NCBI GenBank assembly: GCA_963662155.1
Contig: OY759261.1
Span: 39,470,996-39,534,995 of the forward strand
Reading direction: 5' to 3'
DNA: 64,000 bases
Source: Lamellibrachia columna
Lineage: Eukaryota; Annelida; Polychaeta; Sabellida; Siboglinidae
The notes beneath the pieces were generated by a model that worked only from the letters and a program-made list of their open reading frames with translations, made no database searches and was not told the origin of the DNA. The position numbers and the translations under genes were made by a program. How positions within the stretch are numbered: position 1 is the first letter of the stretch; each line of letters starts with the position of its first letter. Below, piece by piece: positions 1 to 9,132 of this stretch.

Positions 1-75
1 CTACTCAATTAAAAATAATATTGTCATATAATATCCAAAACCATCCAAGATGCACTTTATTGCCCTTACGGTATA
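1..75. other. left flank, no feature
   Basis: AT-rich lead-in before the first recognisable 29-bp repeat. No coding potential or motif was seen. Confidence 0.5.
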
Positions 76-733
76 CATTAAATGCCCCGCCTCAATTCGG
101 CGTGTTTTAAAGGTCCCCCTCAATTCGGCGTACTTTAAAGGTTCCTCGTCAATTCGGCGTACCTTAAAGTTCCATCGTCAATTTGGCGTACTTTAACGGC
201 CCCTCGTCAAATCGGGGTATTTTAAAGGTCCCTCGTCAGTTCGGTGTACGTTAAAGGTCCGTCGTCAATTCGGCATACTTTACAAGTCCCTCGTCAATTT
301 GGCGTACTTTAAAGGTCCCTCATTAATTCGGCGTACTTTAAAGGTCCCTCATTATTCGGCTTATTTTACAGGTCCCTCGTCAATTTGGCGTACTTTAAAG
401 GTCCATCGTCAATTCGACGTACTTTAAAAGCCCCTCGTCAATTTTGCGTACTTTAAAGGTCCTTCGTCAGTTCGGTGTACGTTAAAAGTCCCTCATCAAT
501 TCGGCGTACTTTAAAGGTCCCTCATTAATTTAGCGTACTCTAAAGGTCCCTCGTCAATTCGGCGTACTTTAAATGTCCGTCGTCAATTCTTTAAAGGTCA
601 CTCGTCAATTCGGCGTACTTTACAGGTGCCTCGTCAATTCGGCGTATTTTAAAGGACCATCGTTAATTCGGCGTACTTTAAAGGTCCCTCGTCAATTCGG
701 CGCACTTAAATGTCCCTCTTCAATTCGGCGTAT
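76..733 (+). repeat. 29-bp tandem array, orientation A
   Basis: About 22 degenerate copies of a 29-bp unit containing the core AATTCGGCGTACTTTAAAGG. Successive CAATTCGGCG cores at 121, 150 and 179 give the period directly. Units differ by point changes (CTCGTC/CTCATT/ATCGTC) and a few indels. There is no open frame. The same unit recurs in the opposite orientation immediately downstream and inside the 1572-bp higher-order repeat. Confidence 0.95.
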
Positions 734-1420
734 ATCGAATTAAGGAGGGATCTTTAAGTACGCCGAATTGAGGAGGGACCTTTAAGTACGCTGAATTGAC
801 AAGGGACCTTTAAAGTACGCCGAATTTACGATGGTCCTTTAAAGTACGCCGAATTGACGAGGGACCTTAAAAGTACGCCGAATTGAGGGGGACTTTTAAA
901 TTACGCTAAATTGAGTAGGGACCTGTAAAGTATGCCGAATTGATGAGGGACCTTTAAATTACGCCGAATTGACGAGGGACCTTTAAAGTATGCCAAATTG
1001 ATGAGGGACCTTTAAATTACGCCGAATTGACGAGGGATTTTTAATGCACGCCGAATTGACGAGGGACCTTTAAAATACGCCGAATTGACGTGGGACCTTT
1101 AAAGTACGCCGAATTGACGAGGGACTTTTAAAGTACACCGAGTTGACGAGGGACCTTTAAAGTACGCCGAATTGACGAGGTACCGTTAAAGTAAGCCAAA
1201 TTGAGGAAAGACCTTTAAAGTACGCCGAATTGACGAGGGACCTTTAAAATACGCCGAATTGAGGAGGGACCTTTAAAGAACGCCGAATTGAGGGAGGACC
1301 TTTAAAGTACGCCGAATTGACGAGGGACCGTTAAAGTACGCCAAAGTGAAGAAGGACCTTTAAAGTTCGCCGAATTGAGTAGGGACCTTTAAAGTACGCC
1401 GAATTGATGGGGACCTTTAC
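734..1420 (-). repeat. 29-bp tandem array, orientation B (inverted)
   Basis: The unit is the reverse complement of the preceding array: TTTAAAGTACGCCGAATT followed by GACGAGGGACC or GAGGAGGGACC. The switch of orientation lies at about 733-741, where the forward core GGCGTA runs straight into ATCGAATTAAGGAGGG. Roughly 23 units. With the upstream array it forms an imperfect inverted repeat of about 1.3 kb with essentially no spacer. Confidence 0.93.
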
Positions 1421-1421
1421 C

Positions 1422-1452
1422 CATTTTAGTTTACAGTTTGTAAACTAAAATG
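1422..1452. repeat. 13-bp perfect palindromic stem, first of three
   Basis: CATTTTAGTTTAC is followed by a 5-nt loop (AGTTT) and its exact complement. It recurs at 2994-3024 and 4566-4596, where the innermost pair is changed (GTAAAC to ATAAAC). It marks the boundary between the 29-bp array and the spacer in every 1572-bp unit, as a terminal hairpin of a mobile element might. Confidence 0.85.
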
Positions 1453-1610
1453 TTGTTTTTGCAGAATATTATGTAATGTTATACATGAAATGATATTGAT
1501 GTGACTCACACTCTCAATAATATATGCATATTGATGTGTTGATGCATTTTTGGAATGTATTTCATTAGTTTTGTCGTTACACAAAAAAAATTTACCGCCA
1601 TAGACCGCGT

Positions 1611-1740
1611 TTGCGGGACAATTGACACTCTTCCCCGGCCGGTCGTTTGCGGGACAATCGACAATCTTCCCCGGCCGGTCGTTTGCGGGACAATCGACAA
1701 TCTTCCACGGCCTGTCGTTTGCGGGACAATCGACAACTTA
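1611..1740. repeat. 36-bp minisatellite, copy 1 (about 3.6 units)
   Basis: The 36-bp unit contains GGCCGGTCGTTTGCGGGACA followed by ATCGACAATCTTCC. Because 36 is a multiple of three, both strands read open through it with 12-residue periodicity. This explains the short open frames here; no other protein evidence exists. Confidence 0.92.
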
Positions 1741-2102
1741 CAAGCATGTCAGGAAGGCCTCCTTTCATATACTTTCATTAATCACTCACAATGTCATTAT
1801 CACAGAGGAAAATAAATAAAAGGAATCATTTATGTAAATGTAACCAACATGAATATTTTTTTTAACAGAATTGACAGTTAAGACGACAATGTCACGAGAT
1901 GACCTGCTGAATACACAGCGAATTCAATGCATGTGAACCGTCGCGGCTTAGCGGGAGACCATTCGCTTTGCACGTAGAATATCCCGGACTGATGATTTCA
2001 CATAAAAAACTGCGTAAATGAGGTATAATTTGTTGTAGTGCATACTAGATACGTTTGATGTTTCATAAAATGCATTTGAAATGATCGAGACGATCAAAAA
2101 AC
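1741..2102. other. unique spacer of the 1572-bp unit
   Basis: About 360 bp of non-repetitive sequence between the 36-bp minisatellite and the 29-bp array, repeated almost exactly at 3313-3674. It carries no recognisable ORF. A GATCGAGACGATC near-palindrome sits close to its right end. Function unknown. Confidence 0.8.
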
Positions 2103-2992
2103 GCGAATTGATTGGGACCTTTAAAGTACGCCAAATTGAGGAGGGACCTTTAAAGTATGCCGAATTGAGGAGGAACTTTTAAAGTTTGCCGAATTGAGGA
2201 GGGACATTTAAAGTACACCGAATTGATGAGGTACCTTTAAAGTACGCTGAATTGAAGAGGGACCTTTAAATAAGCCGAATTGAAGGGGACCTTTAAAGTA
2301 CGCCGAATTGATGAGGGACCTTTAAAGTAGGCCAAATCGATGAGGGTCCTTTAAAGTAAGCTGAACTGACGAGGTACCTTTAAAGTAAGCCGAACTGAGG
2401 AGGGACCTTTAAAGTAAGTCGAATTGAAGAGGGACCTTTAAAGTACGCCGAATTGACGAGGGACCTTTAAAGTATGCCGAATTGATGAGGGAACTTTAAA
2501 TTACGCCGAATTGACGAGGTTCCTTTAAAGTATGCCAAATTGATGAGGGACCTTTAAATTACGCCGAATTGACGAGGGACCTTAAAAATACGCCGAATTG
2601 ACGAGGGACTTTTAAAGTACGCCGAATTGACGAGGGACCTTTAAAGCACGCCGAATTGACGAGGGACTTTTAAAGTACACCGAATTGACGAGGTACCGTT
2701 AAAGTAAGCCAAATTGAGGAGAGACCTTTAAAGTACGCCGAATTGAGGAGGGACCTTTAAAGTAAGCCGAATTGACGAGGGACCTTTAAAGTTACCCCGA
2801 ATCGACGAGGGACCTTTAAAATACGCCGAATTGAGGAGGGACCTTTAAAGTACGCCGAATTGAGGGAGGACTTTTAAAGTACGCCGAATTGACGAGGGAC
2901 CGTTAAAGTACGCCGAAGTGAAGAGGGACCTTTAAAGTTCGCCGAATTGAGTAGGGACCTTTAAAGTACGCCGAATTGAGGGGGACCTTTAC
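2103..2992 (-). repeat. 29-bp array inside 1572-bp unit 1
   Basis: About 30 units in orientation B, with GACCTTTAAAGTACGCC as the common core. Matching units recur at +1572, so this block was duplicated as a whole and not grown independently. Confidence 0.93.
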
Positions 2993-3182
2993 CCATTTTA
3001 GTTTACAGTTTATAAACTAAAATGTTGTTTTTGCAGAATATTATGTAATGTTATACATGAAATGATATTGATGTGACTCACACTCTCAATAATATATGCA
3101 TATTGATGTGTTGATGCATTTTTGGAATGTATTTCATTAGTTTTGTCGTTACACAAAAAAAATTTACCGCCATAGACCGCGT

Positions 3183-3312
3183 TTGCGGGACAATTGACAC
3201 TCTTCCCCGGCCGGTCGTTTGCGGGACAATCGACAATCTTCCCCGGCCGGTCGTTTGCGGGACAATCGACAATCTTCCACGGCCTGTCGTTTGCGGGACA
3301 ATCGACAACTTA
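3183..3312. repeat. 36-bp minisatellite, copy 2
   Basis: Appears identical by eye to the block at 1611-1740, shifted by 1572 bp. Confidence 0.92.
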
Positions 3313-3674
3313 CAAGCATGTCAGGAAGGCCTCCTTTCATATACTTTCATTAATCACTCACAATGTCATTATCACAGAGGAAAATAAATAAAAGGAATCA
3401 TTTATGTAAATGTAACCAACATGAATATTTTTTTTAACAGAATTGACAGTTAAGACGACAATGTCACGAGATGACCTGCTGAATACACAGCGAATTCAAT
3501 GCATGTGAACCGTCGCGGCTTAGCGGGAGACCATTCGCTTTGCACGTAGAATATCCCGGACTGATGATTTCACATAAAAAACTGCGTAAATGAGGTATAA
3601 TTTGTTGTAGTGCATACTAGATACGTTTGATGTTTCATAAAATGCATTTGAAATGATCGAGACGATCAAAAAAC

Positions 3675-4564
3675 GCGAATTGATTGGGACCTTTAAAGTA
3701 CGCCAAATTGAGGAGGGACCTTTAAAGTATGCCGAATTGAGGAGGAACTTTTAAAGTTTGCCGAATTGAGGAGGGACATTTAAAGTACACCGAATTGATG
3801 AGGTACCTTTAAAGTACGCTGAATTGAAGAGGGACCTTTAAATAAGCCGAATTGAAGGGGACCTTTAAAGTACGCCGAATTGATGAGGGACCTTTAAAGT
3901 AGGCCAAATCGATGAGGGTCCTTTAAAGTAAGCTGAACTGACGAGGTACCTTTAAAGTAAGCCGAACTGAGGAGGGACCTTTAAAGTAAGTCGAATTGAA
4001 GAGGGACCTTTAAAGTACGCCGAATTGACGAGGGACCTTTAAAGTATGCCGAATTGATGAGGGAACTTTAAATTACGCCGAATTGACGAGGTTCCTTTAA
4101 AGTATGCCAAATTGATGAGGGACCTTTAAATTACGCCGAATTGACGAGGGACCTTAAAAATACGCCGAATTGACGAGGGACTTTTAAAGTACGCCGAATT
4201 GACGAGGGACCTTTAAAGCACGCCGAATTGACGAGGGACTTTTAAAGTACACCGAATTGACGAGGTACCGTTAAAGTAAGCCAAATTGAGGAGAGACCTT
4301 TAAAGTACGCCGAATTGAGGAGGGACCTTTAAAGTAAGCCGAATTGACGAGGGACCTTTAAAGTTACCCCGAATCGACGAGGGACCTTTAAAATACGCCG
4401 AATTGAGGAGGGACCTTTAAAGTACGCCGAATTGAGGGAGGACTTTTAAAGTACGCCGAATTGACGAGGGACCGTTAAAGTACGCCGAAGTGAAGAGGGA
4501 CCTTTAAAGTTCGCCGAATTGAGTAGGGACCTTTAAAGTACGCCGAATTGAGGGGGACCTTTAC
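3675..4564 (-). repeat. 29-bp array inside 1572-bp unit 2
   Basis: Duplicate of 2103-2992 at +1572. Unit-by-unit variants (for example GTTACCCCGAATCG at 2794 and 4366) are preserved. Confidence 0.93.
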
Positions 4565-4750
4565 CCATTTTAGTTTACAGTTTATAAACTAAAATGTTGT
4601 TTTTGCAGAATATTATGTAATGTTATACATGAAATGATATTGATGTGACTCACACTCTCAATAATATATGCATATTGATGTGTTGATGCATTTTTGGAAT
4701 GTATTTCATTAGTTTTGTCGTTACACAAATAACATTTACCGCCATAGACC

Positions 4751-4975
4751 GTGTTTGCGGGACAATCGACAATCTTCCTCGGCCGGTCGTTTGCGGGACA
4801 ATCGACAATCTCCCCGGCCGGTCGTTTGCGGGACAATCGACTATCTTCCACGGCCTGTCGTTTGCGGGAAAATCGACAATCTTCCTCGGCCGGTCGTTTG
4901 CGGGACAATCGACAATCTTCCCCGGCCGGTCGTTTGCGGGACAATCGACAATCTTCCCCGGCCGGTTGTTTGGGA
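4751..4975. repeat. 36-bp minisatellite, expanded copy 3 (about 6 units)
   Basis: Same 36-bp unit as in copies 1 and 2, but about six units long and with different point variants. The upstream spacer also differs slightly (ACAAATAACATTTACC against ACAAAAAAAATTTACC). The 1572-bp unit does not continue beyond about 4990. Confidence 0.9.
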
Positions 4976-5111
4976 TATATCCGCGTAGACGTGCCCCCGT
5001 CGTGTGCCGATATGCCTCAGTGCAGTAACTTAATTTACATAATGTGACGGCATCATGTAGATGTTATGCCAATGTGTATACTCATCAGCTAACCCATGTT
5101 TTGCAGTGTAC

Positions 5112-5236
5112 GGGTGTGACAAGAACCCAGGGGTGTGACAGGAACCCAGGGGGTGTGACAGGAACCCAGGGGGTGTGACAGGAACCCATGCAGGGGTGTG
5201 ACAGGAACCCAGGGGGTGTGACATGAACCCAGGGGG
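5112..5236. repeat. 20-bp minisatellite, 6 units
   Basis: Six direct copies of GGTGTGACAGGAACCCAGGG. One junction is altered (CCATGCAGGGG). The proline-rich open frames on the minus strand are a consequence of the repeat. Confidence 0.93.
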
Positions 5237-5719
5237 TATTCAAAACATTGCCAGTCTACAATCCTTGATAATTTCTCTAACAACCTCCATAAACACATTT
5301 TAGACTTCTGTCAAAATAATATTCTTTTCAAATTGAGTGCATTGAAATATACACCACAGAACGTGTAAAACATGCACTGTTCCGTGATATAGATTAATTC
5401 ACTAACATATTTGATTCACATATCAAATGGACCTCTCAGTGTCTACCTTTTATCGTAAAAACGCGCTTTGAGAAATCCTCATACGTTATTGTACAGGGCT
5501 TACTGCTCATGCTGTTTCTGTGACTTTATTAGCAGGATTCATATGAGAACATGCATTTATTGTAAAGACGAAGTACGCCCTACACTATTACTCACATACG
5601 TACCCATTAATAAAGTTTAGCTTGTTTTGACGTAGTCTACGGCTGATGTTTGACGTGAGACGTGCGTCATCCTTATTCGTGCAGATGTCTTACAAAGAAA
5701 CTTTGTTGGCGGTGTGTCT
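5237..5719. other. no feature recognised
   Basis: Unique sequence. Stops occur in all frames and no repeat or transposon similarity was recognised by eye. Confidence 0.5.
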
Positions 5720-5791
5720 ACCTCCGTGAAGAAATGGACAAGGCACCGACTTCTTAAGCCGGGGATTGCCTGTTCGAATCCCATCGGAGGT
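5720..5791 (+). tRNA. tRNA-like sequence, probable tRNA-Lys(CTT) pseudogene
   Basis: A 72-nt segment has a perfect 7-bp acceptor stem (ACCTCCG at 5720-5726 with CGGAGGT at 5785-5791). A 7-nt anticodon loop TTCTTAA (5751-5757) would read CTT, which is lysine, on a 5-bp stem with one mismatch. A B-box-like TGTTCGAATCC is present, and a TTTT lies shortly downstream as a possible Pol III stop. Against a working tRNA, the T-stem (GCCTG/CCCAT) and D-stem do not pair. It is therefore a decayed tRNA gene or the head of a tRNA-derived SINE; no SINE body was recognised behind it. Confidence 0.45.
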
Positions 5792-6007
5792 GTACATACG
5801 TTTTGTTATCACTCCTCGAACTAGAACAGATTGGGTTCATATCGGGGTCAAAGCTGCAAGGCGAAAATATGTGTATTGTCATAATAAGAAACAAGTCTCA
5901 ACGCAGTCATGTTCACTGTTTAAGCTTGTTGAACGCTAACTTTAACTAATTTTCAAATATGGGTACCTTGGTAGGTATTTGACTGATATGTCAATACGGT
6001 TATTGCA
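5792..6007. other. no feature recognised
   Basis: Unique sequence between the tRNA-like segment and the LINE relic; nothing supported. Confidence 0.4.
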
Positions 6008-6350
6008 TTAACAAGATTTAAAAAGTTTGCCATCCAAGGCAAAATTCACATTTATATGGCAAGTGAGCAAGTAAATCAATGGTTTATCGAGAGTCCAACA
6101 ATTGTTCATCTGTGTGTAACCCGCCCTTCTAAGATATTTGTCGAGAGTCCAACAATTGTTCATCTGTGTGTAACCCGCCCTTCTAAGATATTTGTCGAGA
6201 GTCGAACAATTGTTCATCTGTGTGTAACCCGCCCTTCTAAGATATTTGCAAAATATATTCACGCAGCTAGCATTTATACAATCTGTAGATAATTTGTTTC
6301 ATTCAGTTATTGTCCTCTGTGAGAATGAGTACTTTCTGATATACATTCTA
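6008..6350 (-). mobile_element. 5'-truncated LINE relic, same family as the 17-21 kb element
   Basis: Read on the minus strand this matches the last part of ORF2 and the 3' UTR of the intact LINE. Shared segments include CTCACAGAGGACAATAA, CAGATTGT with a following GCTAGC, GCGTGAATAT, the AGGGCGGGTTA codons near the ORF2 stop, GTTGGACTCTCGATAA, CACTTGCCAT and CTTGGATGGCAAA, then a TAAATCTTGTTAA tail at the low-coordinate end. About 20 nt before the RRAGY codons are deleted, and the segment around them is triplicated. It is a dead fragment of about 340 bp. Confidence 0.85.
6087..6248 (-). repeat. 54-bp triplication inside the LINE 3' end
   Basis: Three consecutive units start at 6087, 6141 and 6195 (TCGAGAGTCC on the plus strand). 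On the minus strand each encodes an 18-residue unit beginning KYLRRAGYTQMNN, the former ORF2 C-terminus plus translated 3' UTR. The only difference noticed between units is one base (GAGTCC against GAGTCG). The unit is confined to LINE sequence, so the expansion happened after or during insertion. Confidence 0.9.
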
Positions 6351-6523
6351 TACCCTAGGTAATATTATGGTTCCACTGATGGCGACGCCGACACTCGTCA
6401 ACATTGACCAATGTATGCTAAAATCCTACCGTTGGTTACTTTTTAACAATACAATGGAAGAAAATCCCCCGCACAATGGTAGAATGGAATCATAATCAAG
6501 CTTTCCCAGAAATAAAATCTCGC

Positions 6524-6587
6524 TGATATGCAACTGTCGCATATCCTAATATATAATAATAATAGGTGATGCGACAGTTGCATATCA
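6524..6587. repeat. foldback hairpin, 19-bp perfect stem
   Basis: TGATATGCAACTGTCGCAT (6524-6542) and its exact complement (6569-6587) are separated by 26 nt. After a 2-nt mismatch the stem continues with CCTA/TAGG, leaving an AT-rich loop. Size and shape are compatible with a small RNA precursor or a tiny MITE remnant, but no expression evidence is available. Confidence 0.8.
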
Positions 6588-6605
6588 ACGTGTGCATGCA
6601 TACAT

Positions 6606-6713
6606 AGAGACAGATTGACAGACAGACGGGGAAAGAGAGCAAGATGAAAACACAGACAGACAGAGGGTAAGAGAAAGAGACAGACAGGCAGACATACATA
6701 CATACAGAGACAG
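6606..6713. repeat. degenerate GACA/CATA microsatellite
   Basis: Runs of GACAGACAGAC and CATACATACATAC interspersed with AGAGAAAGAGA. It causes the repeated Val-Cys-Leu open frame on the minus strand. Confidence 0.85.
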
Positions 6714-6876
6714 TTTGTCACTCTCCATTTAATTGCACATCAACTATTAATATATTAGCAGAAGGAACACACATTCCTAGTTAAGTTATATTGTTAGTAG
6801 ATTGTTGATGTTTAAAAGCCAAATAAATCAGGAAATGGAAAAAAAAACGTGGGCTCAGAACTAACCTCACTACTAC

Positions 6877-6978
6877 CTCCCAGTTTAGCTGTGACCAGCT
6901 GTTGTTTGTGGAGTCTCTCATTAAAAGCATGCAGAAACTTCCGTTCGACTGGCAAATTGATACAGATAACGTACAATC
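6877..6978 (-). CDS. candidate 102-nt internal exon, unidentified
   Basis: On the minus strand a pyrimidine-rich acceptor (CTCTTGTCCCCTAG) precedes a 102-nt open segment, which ends at a donor-like GGAG/GTAGTAGTG. The frame encodes about 34 residues including NLPVERKFLHAFNERLHKQQ, a plausible helical stretch of non-repetitive composition. The family is not recognised. No neighbouring exon in a compatible phase was found, and the frame also reads open past both putative splice sites. This is a weak prediction and could be chance. Confidence 0.2.
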
Positions 6979-8099
6979 CTAGGGGACAAGAGCGCCGTGT
7001 CATAGATGTGTCAAGTCATGCATAAAACCCTGAGGACGCCGGACTTCCGAATACAATAGGCACATCTGTCGTAACGAATAGAAGTGATGCACTGTTCAAC
7101 TCATGTCATTTGTTTGTGGTCCCGGTGTCGCACTGCGCTAACTTAAAATATTAATGGATTAGGTTTTTTCACTCAGCACATTGAAACAACAACGTCGGTC
7201 CGTCGAGAGTACCGGAGACTAGTTCTCGTGGACCGAGGACGAACAATGTCTTAGTCCGACACAGCTCCACACCCAATTTAAGTGGTCCCAACCAATTCGG
7301 TCCATTGTCACAATTGAGTAGGGTGGGACAAAGCGCACCCATTTGGGGGCAAAAACCATTTGACCTATTTAATTTTATCTAAGGTGGAAACGGTTAACCC
7401 AATTACATATACCCGTCTCTAAACTAAGTAGTACTAGAATTACGGAACCTTCCTAAAAAGCTACTACAAAAAAATGCATTTTATTGGCAGTCCTGTACGT
7501 GTCGCAAATTTCGTCACGTGGGGTAAAACGCACCCTCAATAATGCGTGGCCTATATGTTTTGTATTTATTTTACTGAAACATTAAGTCTATTTATCCCAC
7601 CACCTTTTGACAGGTTACACAAGCCCGACCTCGGGGGGGGGGGTGTCCGAACGAAACCCCTTTTTGGGAAAATTGTGTTTAACAGTACATTTTTTTCACA
7701 AACCATCCCAGAAATCCCCGGCTGATTGTGTACACTCGAGCCCCCCTTTTCCAAACCGCACTGGCTGTTCGCAGAGCTGCTCTGCGAATTACGGCAAAAG
7801 TTATCCTTATTCGAAGAATGCAGTTTGAGCATCGTTGTTTTTCGTGCACGTTGGTGTTTTGTGACGATGCTTGCCTCGAGGTGTTACGTATTTTCTTGCT
7901 TTTTGTGAATGTATATATGCCATGATTTACATTTGCCAACAATGGAGCCTCTTCTTTTGTAAGAAGGCGCTACTTGGACTTCTTTCCAGACTGCATTAGA
8001 TGCATGAGTATTCGAAGGCTCGCCACATTCAATTCTGTTGTGTTAACTAACAGGATCTCAATTGTTAGTATTTAGGCTAGAATGTTATGTACATGAGTT
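6979..8099. other. no gene recognised
   Basis: Unique DNA. Contains an 11-base G run at 7633-7643 and several short open frames on both strands in 7566-7942. Those overlap one another, have unremarkable composition and match no family I recognise. Confidence 0.5.
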
Positions 8100-8143
8100 T
8101 GACTGTTGTGTATTATGTATTCAACCATAATACACAACAGTCA
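8100..8143. repeat. perfect 18-bp hairpin with 8-nt loop
   Basis: TGACTGTTGTGTATTATG (8100-8117), loop TATTCAAC, then the exact complement (8126-8143). There are no flanking tandem copies. Confidence 0.88.
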
Positions 8144-8260
8144 TCCATAACAAATAGATTGCATGTATTCAGGATTTCACAATGTAAAGTGTATGCATGG
8201 TTATTAGTTAATAAAACTGTCCTGGTTGTTCACCACTACAGTGCTGCCTTGTGTTATTAT

Positions 8261-8267
8261 GTGTGTG

Positions 8268-8303
<36 letters not shown>

Positions 8304-8304
8304 T
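8261..8304. repeat. (GTGC)n microsatellite
   Basis: About ten GTGC/TGCG units directly after a short GT run. It generates the ACVRACVRACV shadow frame. Confidence 0.95.
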
Positions 8305-8360
8305 GAACACTGCGCTTATAATTCATGGAAACGGCAGAGTCTGTACTGTACTAATGATTA

Positions 8361-8453
8361 AGTAAGTGAGTGAGTGGGTGGGTGGGTGGGTGGTAGGGTG
8401 GGTGGGTGGGTGGGTGAGTGGGTGAGTGGGTGGGTGGGTGAGTAAGTGAGTGA
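8361..8453. repeat. (GTGG/GTGA)n microsatellite
   Basis: A 4-bp repeat alternating GAGT and GGGT units over about 90 bp. Confidence 0.95.
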
Positions 8454-8888
8454 CAGAGCAAACAAAGTTGCATAGAATAATCCTTATAGAAGAGATTATA
8501 GTTATGGAGCATTTGATGGGGCAAGTGCTACGTTTGTTTACCATGTTATTGATCATTTTCATACACATATCTGCAGTTATATACAATTGTATAAAAAGGA
8601 TATAAGACAGTACAAATTTTCTTTGTGTCACACTAAATTCATGTGATAAAGTCAGAGGCGGTTACATGTGATATCGTGGAAGCATCACTGTATGCATGCA
8701 TATTTTTTTTTAAATTAATTCATGCAATGATATGGGTCTCTATCCCCAAATAAAATGTATCTTATCTAATCTTACATATATACTGTAATATACCTGCGAT
8801 ATTACTTTGGCAATGTACCTCTCATATTTTGCAATTCCATCCTCAGAATCCTTGGCATCTGTGTGGAATTTATGAAGAAGCTTTTTAC
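8454..8888. other. no gene firmly recognised
   Basis: Unique AT-rich DNA up to the candidate exon. On the minus strand one frame (about 8700-8890) reads KKLLHKFHTDAKDSEDG and further residues. It could be read-through of the adjacent coding-like segment in another phase, but this is not established. Confidence 0.35.
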
Positions 8889-9116
8889 TCACAAGTAGTG
8901 ATAAATATTTGGCTTGAACCTGATGATATTGTCGAAATATCCAAACACCAATTCGAAGAATTTGTTGTGCACTGGCACACTTTGAGTCTTGGTTCGAGCA
9001 GGTGCACTGCCACTTAGGTTCACATACACTCCTTCAGGGAGGTGGTCCTTGAACTGTCTATAGCTACTACCAGACCCAGAGCTCTGAGCACAATGCAGAG
9101 AACTACCTCCACTTTG
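8889..9116 (-). CDS. candidate exon or coding relic bordering the 44-bp array
   Basis: The minus strand has a 75-codon open frame with protein-like composition, including GSAPARTKTQSVPVHNKFF and FGYFDNIIRFKPN. Splice-like signals bracket most of it: an acceptor TTCTCTGCATTGTGCTCAG whose exon would begin at 9083, and a perfect donor GTGAGT directly after 8893. That gives a 191-nt exon starting in phase 0 and leaving two bases. The stop codon lies inside the putative intron, as expected of a spliced gene. The protein family is not recognised; it could also be transposon-derived. The array starts only about 50 bp upstream of this exon, so any further 5' exon on this side would have to lie within or beyond the array. 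Confidence 0.3.
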   Translation of the reverse strand, partial: QSGGSSLHCAQSSGSGSSYRQFKDHLPEGVYVNLSGSAPARTKTQSVPVHNKFFELVFGYFDNIIRFKPNIYHYL

Positions 9117-9132
9117 TCATCAAACTCTGACA

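Larger units (their letters stand above)
1422..4990. repeat. 1572-bp higher-order satellite, about 2.3 copies
   Basis: Two nearly identical 1572-bp units lie in direct tandem (about 1422-2993 and 2994-4565), followed by a partial third (4566 to about 4990). All internal landmarks recur at +1572: the palindrome, the start of the 36-bp minisatellite region, the CACGAGATGACC spacer and the 29-bp array. Unit order is a palindrome, a ~150-bp spacer, a 36-bp minisatellite, a ~360-bp unique spacer, then about 890 bp of 29-bp repeats. Only a few substitutions separate copies 1 and 2 by eye, so the duplication is recent. The third copy differs in its 36-bp block and then ends in unrelated DNA. Confidence 0.93.

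Noticed and set aside
1506..5028. Open frames over the 36-bp minisatellite on both strands (VCGTIDNLPRPV; SIVPQTTGRGRL)
   Set aside because: Both strands are open simultaneously because the unit is 36 bp. The periodic peptides have no independent support.
5030..5298. Proline-rich minus-strand frames (PLGSCHTPWVPVT)
   Set aside because: Direct translation of the 20-bp minisatellite.
7566..7942. Possible gene in overlapping frames on both strands
   Set aside because: Frames overlap on both strands, include a G11 run, and no domain or splice pattern was recognised.
8087..8631. Cys/Val/Arg and Thr/His/Pro-rich frames
   Set aside because: Translations of the GTGC and GTGG microsatellites.
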